From the NCBI GenBank assembly GCA_030433055.1, contig JAUILJ010000176.1:1-11339 (forward strand): a stretch of 11,339 bases of DNA. Direction: 5' to 3'. The position numbers and the translations under genes are program-made. The DNA comes from Polyangia bacterium. Lineage in GTDB: Bacteria > Myxococcota_A > Polyangia > Polyangiales > Polyangiaceae. The notes under the pieces were generated by a model that made no database searches, was not told the origin of the DNA, and saw only the letters and a program-made list of their open reading frames with translations. Of this stretch, positions 6,368-11,339 are shown in pieces; position 1 is the first letter of the stretch; every line of letters begins with the position of its first letter.

Positions 6368-9300
6368 CTAGCGTCGCACCCGCTCACGCCGCACCCGGAG
6401 TGTGAGCGGCGCGCCGTTACGCTCGAGCTCCAGGACGACGTCACCACGCACCGGACCACTCATCCGGCGCCGAGCGTCCACCATCCCTGCGACGTCCGTT
6501 CCGTCCACCGCCAGCACCAGATCGCCGGGCAACAACCCAGCGCGCTCTGCCTCGCTGCCTGGGGCGACGTGCACCAACACGACGACTACACCCTCGTCGG
6601 TGTCGTTCTCTCCAAGCGTCACGGCCACCGAGCCGCCGGCCGCAGGCTCCGTATCGCTGACCGGCAGGTTCAGCACGATCCGCACGCCGCGGCTCGTATC
6701 CCCTTCGCTCACCTCGGCTTTCACCTGGCCGCGCCCCACATCGGCAGAGTACGCCTCGAGCAGCACGGGCCCAGCGCTCAAGCCGCGCAGCGTGAAGTGC
6801 CCCTTGGAGTCCGTCACGGCAACGCCCGGCGGCAGCGCGCCGACCGGCAAGAACGCCGGGGCAACGTCCACGGCTACTCGAGCCCCTGCCACGGGTGCTC
6901 CCTCGGAGTCGACGACCTCCCCTTCGACGTCTCCAGGTGCGCTGAGATCCACTGCGGCTAGCTCGAAGGGCCTGTCTTCCCGATCCGTGCGCTCGATGCG
7001 CACGCTGCGCTCGACCCGCGCAAACTCCGGATGACTGACCACCAGCCGCCCGGGGCCCGGTGTCACGTTATCTATGCGGAATTTCCCATCGGAGTCGGTG
7101 AGCGCACCTTTCTGTTCGCCGCCACTGATCAACAGCACGTTGGCTCCGGCGACGAACTGTCTACCGCGCACCGCCGTCACTTGGCCTTCGACGCTCACAG
7201 CGGTCTCGAGTGTCAGCGCGTATTCTTCCGGTGCCTCTTTCAGTTGGACCTGTGCCCGCGCAAAACCCGGCGCGCTAACCACCACCTCGAGCGGCAAGCC
7301 TCGAGCGTCGTCCACCTTGACCTCACCGCGCTCATCGCTGAAGAACGTCGCGCGCAGGGGCTCTTCGGGGTCCAGGCTCAGTACGCTGACCTGAGCCATC
7401 ACGACGGGATCGCCTCTGCCCGCTTCGATGCGTATCAGCACGGGCTCCCGCTCCTCGGGCAGGGTGATCTCGATCTCCTTCTTCTCCCCTTCTGGGACCT
7501 CGATCACCTTCTTGATGACGACGCGTTCGAAGTCCTCTGGACGATACACGTTGAGCAACACCCGCTCCGGCACCGCGGCGAACGCGAAGCTGCCATCACT
7601 CGCCGTGACGGTGGTGCGCTCCAGGGTACCCTCGAGAGCCATGATGTCGATCCGCGCGCCGGCCACGCCAAAGCCCCCTTTGTCCACCAGCTTCCCCTCC
7701 AAGGTGCCGCCGGCCTTGAGCACCACCTCGACCTCTGCCTCACCCCCGGGGCCCAACGTCACCACCTCGCTGATGCCTTCCACGTAGGCCGGATGGCGCA
7801 CGAGGGCGCGCACGCGCCCGGGGGTCACGGGATGCGCCTTGAAGCGGCCATCCAGCCCGGTGACCCACGGCACATAGTCAGACTCGCGCCCCTGGTCGAA
7901 GACCGGCATCTGCATCCCCATGGAACCAGACGGCCAGTCCTTGGGAATCGGCGGGATCGGTCCTGGCATCACGCCAAGCTCGCCCGCCGGGATGAGCGGA
8001 CTGGGCCCCGCGAGCGCCCAGGCGAAGTGCGCGTCTCGAAACGCGGTGAGCTGAGGCGTCTCCGCGACGGGCATCCCGTCGATGTCCGTCCCGATGATCT
8101 CGATGGACGCGCCATCCACCGGGTTGTCGTTGGTGTCCTTCACCAGGCCAATCAAGGTCGCGCCCTTGAGCAAGACGACCTTCACCGGACCGTCCAGCTG
8201 CTCCGGTACGGGTACGCCACCTCGCGCCACGTACCCCGTCGCTCGCGCCGACACGCTCGCGGGTCCCGGTGCGATGGGCCCGAGCGTCACCGAACCATCA
8301 CTGCCGGTAGTTCCCTGCAACGGAAAAGACGACAAGCCAAACTCGGTAAGCACCACGTCCGCGCCCTGAACGAGCTCGCTCTGTTCTTCGCTACCTCCGC
8401 TGACCACCACCTGCACCATGCGCCCAGCCAGCAAGTGCAGGGTGACCTCGGAGTGCTCACCCTTGGTGACCTGGTGGCCAATCAAGGTGTGGCTCACCGC
8501 GCTGCCCTTCTCCGCACGGATATCATAGGATCCGGAGAGCAGCCCGCCGATCCGTGTGATCCCCATGGCGTCCGTTCGAGCGCGCCTCGCGGGCCACAGA
8601 CCGGAGCCCGAGATCAGGAGATCGGCAGCCGAAGCCGGCCCGCCCCCCACGTCGATCACCTTCACGCTCAGGCTCGCGAGGCGCCGCAGGGTCAATGTCA
8701 CATCCGCCGTCACCCCCGATTGAGTCTGCGATTCGTAGCCTCGTGCAGAAGCTTTCACGGTCCAGGGCGCCCGGCCCAAGCGCTTGAAGTGCGCTCGCCC
8801 ACCTGGACCGGTGAGCGCACCGTGAGGCAGCGGATCGCCGCCGCTCGCGAGCACCGTCGCGTCGGGCAACGGCTTCCCGGCTTCGTCCTGTACGCGCACC
8901 TTCAGCTCTTGCGCGGGTTCGAGCACGACCCGCGCGCGGCGCACGTCATCGGGCGCCTCCAGGCCTTCCACCACGAGCTGCGCGCTACTGCGCGCAAATC
9001 CCTCGGCGCTGACCAACACCCAGGTGACACCCCGGGGGATTGCTTCGAGGGAGAGCCTGCCCCCTTCGTCGGTAGTGCCCTGTCCCGACGCGTAGTAGCG
9101 ATCCCCGAGGCGCAAGAACAGCCGAACACTGGCGCCGGCCACGGGAGGCGCAGCGCTACAGTCCGGAGGCCCTGCGTCGACCCCGGCCTCAGCTTCCAGC
9201 GCGGTACAGCCGCGGCCATCCACCGCCTCCACCAGCAGCCGCCCATCACGCTCTTCCGCGGGGGTTGGGGGGGAGGGAACGCTCGGGCCAGACGAGAGCG

Positions 9301-9478
9301 GCGGAATCAAGCGCGAATCCATCAGCCCCGCGAGGAACACCAAGCAGACGACCGCGCCGAGCCAGTACGCCCACGCGAGCAACCGCTCCGGGCGCCGCCC
9401 GCTGGACGGTCGACTGCGGTCGCTGCCGGGTGCGGCCGTGCTCTGCTCACGCTCTGGGTCTGCGCTCGGTTCGGTCAA
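6368..9478 (-). CDS. Membrane-anchored multi-module carboxypeptidase-regulatory-like protein with C-terminal PDZ domain
   Basis: A 1036-residue envelope protein: a hydrophilic cytoplasmic N-terminus (1-31), one membrane helix (about 32-52), a Pro/Ser linker, then about nine consecutive beta-sandwich modules of the carboxypeptidase D regulatory-like type. Approximate spans are 79-188, 190-267, 269-349, 352-437, 440-588, 591-673, 679-757, 761-838 and 849-937. Each module shows G-x-V-x-D-x-x-G-x-P-V-x-G-A-x-V followed by a T-D-x-x-G-x-F turn. The fifth carries a Pro/Met-rich insertion (about 466-538). The C-terminus (about 948-1033) is a PDZ domain with AERAGLLPGDLVLAVDG. Such domains bind C-terminal peptides and often recruit proteases or partners. 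No catalytic residues were seen, so a scaffold or binding role in the periplasm is inferred. The start is TTG at 9478; no ATG or GTG precedes the membrane helix and no better upstream start exists, although the frame stays open upstream for at least 80 bases. The gene is divergent from the vWA lipoprotein gene. Confidence 0.85.
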   Translation of the reverse strand: MTEPSADPEREQSTAAPGSDRSRPSSGRRPERLLAWAYWLGAVVCLVFLAGLMDSRLIPPLSSGPSVPSPPTPAEERDGRLLVEAVDGRGCTALEAEAGVDAGPPDCSAAPPVAGASVRLFLRLGDRYYASGQGTTDEGGRLSLEAIPRGVTWVLVSAEGFARSSAQLVVEGLEAPDDVRRARVVLEPAQELKVRVQDEAGKPLPDATVLASGGDPLPHGALTGPGGRAHFKRLGRAPWTVKASARGYESQTQSGVTADVTLTLRRLASLSVKVIDVGGGPASAADLLISGSGLWPARRARTDAMGITRIGGLLSGSYDIRAEKGSAVSHTLIGHQVTKGEHSEVTLHLLAGRMVQVVVSGGSEEQSELVQGADVVLTEFGLSSFPLQGTTGSDGSVTLGPIAPGPASVSARATGYVARGGVPVPEQLDGPVKVVLLKGATLIGLVKDTNDNPVDGASIEIIGTDIDGMPVAETPQLTAFRDAHFAWALAGPSPLIPAGELGVMPGPIPPIPKDWPSGSMGMQMPVFDQGRESDYVPWVTGLDGRFKAHPVTPGRVRALVRHPAYVEGISEVVTLGPGGEAEVEVVLKAGGTLEGKLVDKGGFGVAGARIDIMALEGTLERTTVTASDGSFAFAAVPERVLLNVYRPEDFERVVIKKVIEVPEGEKKEIEITLPEEREPVLIRIEAGRGDPVVMAQVSVLSLDPEEPLRATFFSDERGEVKVDDARGLPLEVVVSAPGFARAQVQLKEAPEEYALTLETAVSVEGQVTAVRGRQFVAGANVLLISGGEQKGALTDSDGKFRIDNVTPGPGRLVVSHPEFARVERSVRIERTDREDRPFELAAVDLSAPGDVEGEVVDSEGAPVAGARVAVDVAPAFLPVGALPPGVAVTDSKGHFTLRGLSAGPVLLEAYSADVGRGQVKAEVSEGDTSRGVRIVLNLPVSDTEPAAGGSVAVTLGENDTDEGVVVVLVHVAPGSEAERAGLLPGDLVLAVDGTDVAGMVDARRRMSGPVRGDVVLELERNGAPLTLRVRRERVRR

Positions 9479-9485
9479 CCCGAGG

Positions 9486-9491
9486 ACGATA
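9486..9491 (-). promoter_or_regulatory. Putative -10 box (TATCGT) giving a leaderless transcript of the PDZ protein gene
   Basis: On the minus strand TATCGT fits TAnnnT and lies 7 nt before the TTG start at 9478, the spacing seen in leaderless genes. The hexamer at -35 (CTGGTC, 17 nt upstream) is a poor match. No clear Shine-Dalgarno is present (only CCTCGGG directly before the start), which favours a leaderless reading but does not prove it. Confidence 0.35.
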
Positions 9492-9517
9492 CCCCCGGAT
9501 GCACGCTGGACCAGCGT

Positions 9518-9546
9518 TTGCCGCGCATCTCGGCGCGAAGTAGGCT
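9518..9546 (+). promoter_or_regulatory. Putative promoter of the vWA lipoprotein operon, near-leaderless
   Basis: TTGCCG (9518-9523) and TAGGCT (9541-9546) are separated by exactly 17 nt, matching TTGnnn-N17-TAnnnT. The -10 box ends 9 nt before the GTG start at 9556, so transcription would begin within a few bases of the start codon. There is no Shine-Dalgarno before the GTG, consistent with a leaderless mRNA. The box shares a 77-bp gap with the divergent promoter. Confidence 0.45.
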
Positions 9547-9555
9547 GCTTGTGTC

Positions 9556-10764
9556 GTGAAGTGGGCTCGCTCAGCGCCAGCAGGAGTACGTCGTCAACGG
9601 ACCCAACGGATCGTGACGCTCCTAACCGTGCTGACAGTCGGAGTCATCGTCCCGGTGGGCTGCAGCCAGGAGGAGCGAGCCCCGCCCCCGGCCGCGACCA
9701 CCAAGCCGGTCAACGACGCGGGCTTCATCGAGAGCGGAGGAGACGAACCACCTCCTCTGGATGCCTCCGGGCTGTGCGGTAACGAGCTGATCCCCATCGT
9801 GGACGACCGACCGAACCTGTATTTCGTCGTCGACCACTCCGGGAGCATGAACCAGAAGGTCGCAGGGCGTACCCTCGCGGAAGCAACCCATGACGCCATC
9901 CGAGACGTCTTGAGCCTGGTTGGTCCTCACGTCCGCTACGGAGCTGCGGTGTTTCCCAACCCAATCATCGGCGACTGCGCCGCCGGGGCCGAAGTGTATG
10001 GGCTCCGTGCTGGGGAGCCGGCACCTGCGACTGGAGGCCTCAGCGCCACCCTGCGCGGACTGCTGAACGAGCTCGACGACGCGCCCGTGCGAGGTGGCAC
10101 CCCGGTCTCCACGACGCTGGAGGTCTTGAGCTCGTCGTTGATCGGCGAGGACCGGCGCACCTACGTGATCCTGGCAACCGACGGTGGACCCAACTGCAAT
10201 CCAAAGCAGTCGTGCGGCGGCGAGGACTGCCAGCTCAACATCGAGGGAGCCACCGTCGGCGACTTCGAGTGCAACGAACAGCTGAACTGCTGCGACCCAG
10301 ACTTTGCTCTCGGCGCCCAGCTCAACTGCCTCGACCGCGATCCGAGCGTGGCCCAGGTCGCGAAGCTCCGCGCGAACGGCGTCGACACGTTCGTGATTGG
10401 GATGTTGGGGAGCGAACCCTATCAAGACACCCTCAATCAGCTCGCGGTCGCGGGGGGTCGCTCACGACCGGCGAATCCTCGCTACTACCCGGCGGATTCT
10501 CCGAATGCGCTCAGCGACGCCCTGGTCGAGATCGGACTCGCGGTCGCCATCAGCTGCACCATCGAGCTCGATGCAAAGCCCCCGGAGCCCAACAAGGTCA
10601 ACGTGTACTTCGATCAAACGCTGGTCCCCAGCGACGCCACCGACGGCTGGCGCTGGGTCGACGACACTCACATCGAGCTGGTCGGGTCGCGCTGCATCGA
10701 GCTGCAGAGCGCCAAGGTCGATCAGGTCCAGATCGTCTCAGGCTGCCCGACCGAGGTGAAGTGA
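9556..10764 (+). CDS. von Willebrand factor type A domain lipoprotein
   Basis: A 402-residue secreted protein with a long basic n-region containing RRQRTQR, a hydrophobic segment and a lipoprotein-like cleavage site V-P-V-G-C36 (Pro at -3 is atypical). The vWA domain (about 86-330) has a complete MIDAS metal site: D93-H-S95-G-S97, T182 in GGTP, and D209 in ATDGG. These domains bind a divalent metal and mediate protein or ligand adhesion. Between the ATDGG strand and the next helix sits a Cys-rich insertion (about 212-260, seven Cys including an adjacent CC pair), probably disulfide-bonded. A beta-rich tail of about 75 residues follows. The start codon is GTG with no RBS; a GTG at 9612 would lose the basic n-region and is less likely. 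The stop overlaps the chorismate mutase start, and the gene is divergent from the PDZ protein gene. The adhesion partner is unknown. Confidence 0.87.
   Translation: MKWARSAPAGVRRQRTQRIVTLLTVLTVGVIVPVGCSQEERAPPPAATTKPVNDAGFIESGGDEPPPLDASGLCGNELIPIVDDRPNLYFVVDHSGSMNQKVAGRTLAEATHDAIRDVLSLVGPHVRYGAAVFPNPIIGDCAAGAEVYGLRAGEPAPATGGLSATLRGLLNELDDAPVRGGTPVSTTLEVLSSSLIGEDRRTYVILATDGGPNCNPKQSCGGEDCQLNIEGATVGDFECNEQLNCCDPDFALGAQLNCLDRDPSVAQVAKLRANGVDTFVIGMLGSEPYQDTLNQLAVAGGRSRPANPRYYPADSPNALSDALVEIGLAVAISCTIELDAKPPEPNKVNVYFDQTLVPSDATDGWRWVDDTHIELVGSRCIELQSAKVDQVQIVSGCPTEVK
10753..10756 (+). promoter_or_regulatory. RBS for the coupled chorismate mutase start
   Basis: GAGG in the last codons of the vWA gene lies 4 nt before the GTG at 10761. 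That GTG overlaps the upstream TGA (10762-10764) as GTGA, so translation is probably coupled. A later in-frame GTG at 10782 also precedes the conserved region but lacks this arrangement. Confidence 0.6.
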
Positions 10765-11063
10765 GTGTACAGTACGCTTCTGTGGACCCAGAGTTAGCAG
10801 CGCTGCGAGACGCCATCGACAGCCTGGATCGGGAGATCCTGGAGCTGGTGGCACAGCGGGTGGAAGTCGTGCTGAAGGTGGGCGACTACAAGCGCGCGCG
10901 AGGGATTCGAGTCTATGATCCGGCGCGGGAGCGGGATGTCCTGGACAAGCTGTGCTCCGCCTGTCGCTCGCCGCTGACACGGGAGACCGTGCGCCGCATC
11001 TTCGAGCGCCTGATCGACGAATCTCGGCGCCTCGAGCAGGTGCACGTCAGCGAAGCCAAGTAG
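10761..11063 (+). CDS. aroQ: Chorismate mutase, AroQ class
   Basis: A 100-residue all-helical AroQ-type chorismate mutase, converting chorismate to prephenate for phenylalanine and tyrosine synthesis in the cytoplasm. By alignment from memory to the E. coli P-protein mutase domain, the active-site residues are R16 (R11), R33 (R28), K44 (K39), D53 (D48), R56 (R51), E57 (E52) and S88 (S84). The residue matching Q88 is Glu (E92), as in the yeast enzyme, with Gln next to it. The length is that of a free-standing mutase with no dehydratase, dehydrogenase or DAHP synthase fusion and no signal peptide, so it is not the secreted *AroQ type. It overlaps the vWA lipoprotein gene by 4 bp (GTGA). No other aromatic-pathway gene is in the window. 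The symbol names the structural class. Confidence 0.88.
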   Translation: MSVQYASVDPELAALRDAIDSLDREILELVAQRVEVVLKVGDYKRARGIRVYDPARERDVLDKLCSACRSPLTRETVRRIFERLIDESRRLEQVHVSEAK

Positions 11064-11101
11064 CGTGAGCTGCAGCCATGACTGGCATTTCCACGCGGCT
11101 A

Positions 11102-11339
11102 CTATTCGACCTCCAACTCGACCACGCAGAGCGGCCTGAGGATGCTCCCGTCGAGCCCGGTGTCCGTCGGTGCTAGCACGCAGCTCTGTTCTCGAACGGC
11201 GGAGAGCGGCGCGTGTCCGCGCCCGGGGTCGCCAACGAGCACACGCACGCCTCGTGCAACCTGAGCCCTCAGCCAAGGCATCACGCGGGCCGCCAGCGCG
11301 GCCTCGTAGAGCACGTCTCCCACCAAGATCACCTGCTGG
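11102..11339 (-). CDS. C-terminal end of a class I SAM-dependent methyltransferase (5' part beyond window)
   Basis: Only the last 78 or so codons are visible, ending at TAG (11102-11104) and open to the window edge; the GTG at 11332 is internal. The fragment has a GDVLYE motif, a helix with MPWLRAQVARG, a strand RVLVGDPGR and a C-terminal strand VVELEVE. This GD-xx-YE ... WL ... G-x-x-VLxGDPGR arrangement is seen in the C-terminal half of class I methyltransferases related to PrmA and the ETF-beta lysine methyltransferase (METTL20-like) group. The SAM-binding GxGxG motif would lie outside the window, so the assignment is tentative. It converges on the chorismate mutase gene with a 38-bp gap. 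Confidence 0.6.
   Translation of the reverse strand, partial: QQVILVGDVLYEAALAARVMPWLRAQVARGVRVLVGDPGRGHAPLSAVREQSCVLAPTDTGLDGSILRPLCVVELEVE

Noticed and set aside
9267..9273. A seven-base homopolymer (G on plus, C on the coding strand) in the linker after the membrane helix of the PDZ protein, as a phase-variation tract.
   Set aside because: Short for the GC content and placed in a Pro/Ser linker where CCC/CCT codons are expected. A frameshift would simply abolish most of the protein.
7031..9559. An 842-codon plus-strand open frame opposite the PDZ protein gene.
   Set aside because: It is His/Arg-rich with no recognisable domain and is the typical stop-poor shadow of a GC-rich gene. The minus strand encodes well-formed modules and a PDZ domain.
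11075..11090. GCCA-TGAC-TGGC followed by ATTT as a terminator between the chorismate mutase and the methyltransferase genes.
   Set aside because: Only a 4-bp stem and three T residues; too weak to call.

Overview
The window looks like chromosomal DNA from a GC-rich myxobacterium (Myxococcota, probably the Polyangiales/Sorangium side). The evidence is a MYXO-CTERM-type sorting tail on the first gene, long Gly/Ser/Ala linkers behind lipoprotein signals, and large surface proteins built from carboxypeptidase-regulatory-like modules. No mobile element, CRISPR array, tRNA or rRNA was seen. No gene-free stretch exceeds about 215 bases.

Layout. (1) Bases 1-3727, plus strand: a two-gene alpha-glucan (starch/glycogen) degradation operon. 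The 3' part of a GH15 glucoamylase-like enzyme ends in a Gly/Ala/Ser linker and a MYXO-CTERM anchor. It overlaps by 4 bp a GH13 alpha-amylase-like lipoprotein with a 24-bp tandem repeat linker, a CBM48-like N-terminal module and a complete catalytic triad. (2) 3872-4660, plus: a YceI-like lipoprotein, followed by a clear intrinsic terminator at 4731-4753. (3) 4876-6282, plus: a lipoprotein of unknown function with a Gly-rich linker. (4) 6368-9478, minus: a 1036-residue membrane-anchored protein with about nine beta-sandwich modules and a C-terminal PDZ domain. (5) 9556-11063, plus: a von Willebrand factor A (MIDAS) lipoprotein whose stop overlaps the start of a small AroQ-class chorismate mutase. 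(6) 11102-11339, minus: the C-terminal end of a probable class I SAM-dependent methyltransferase, cut by the window end.

How they fit together. Most of the window encodes envelope or surface proteins. The first two form a plausible cell-surface starch-degrading pair: GH13 would be endo-acting on a lipid anchor, and GH15 exo-acting on a sortase-like anchor. The PDZ/beta-sandwich protein and the vWA lipoprotein are transcribed divergently from a 77-bp gap. Each has a TAnnnT box 7-9 nt before its non-ATG start codon and no convincing Shine-Dalgarno, which suggests leaderless or near-leaderless mRNAs. The chorismate mutase is the only evident cytoplasmic metabolic gene in the plus-strand set, and it appears translationally coupled to the vWA lipoprotein, an unexplained pairing. 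I found no clearly new multi-gene system. The most interesting points are the dual-anchored amylolytic pair, the divergent leaderless promoters, the vWA-chorismate mutase coupling, and a G8 tract in front of the surface-anchor signal.
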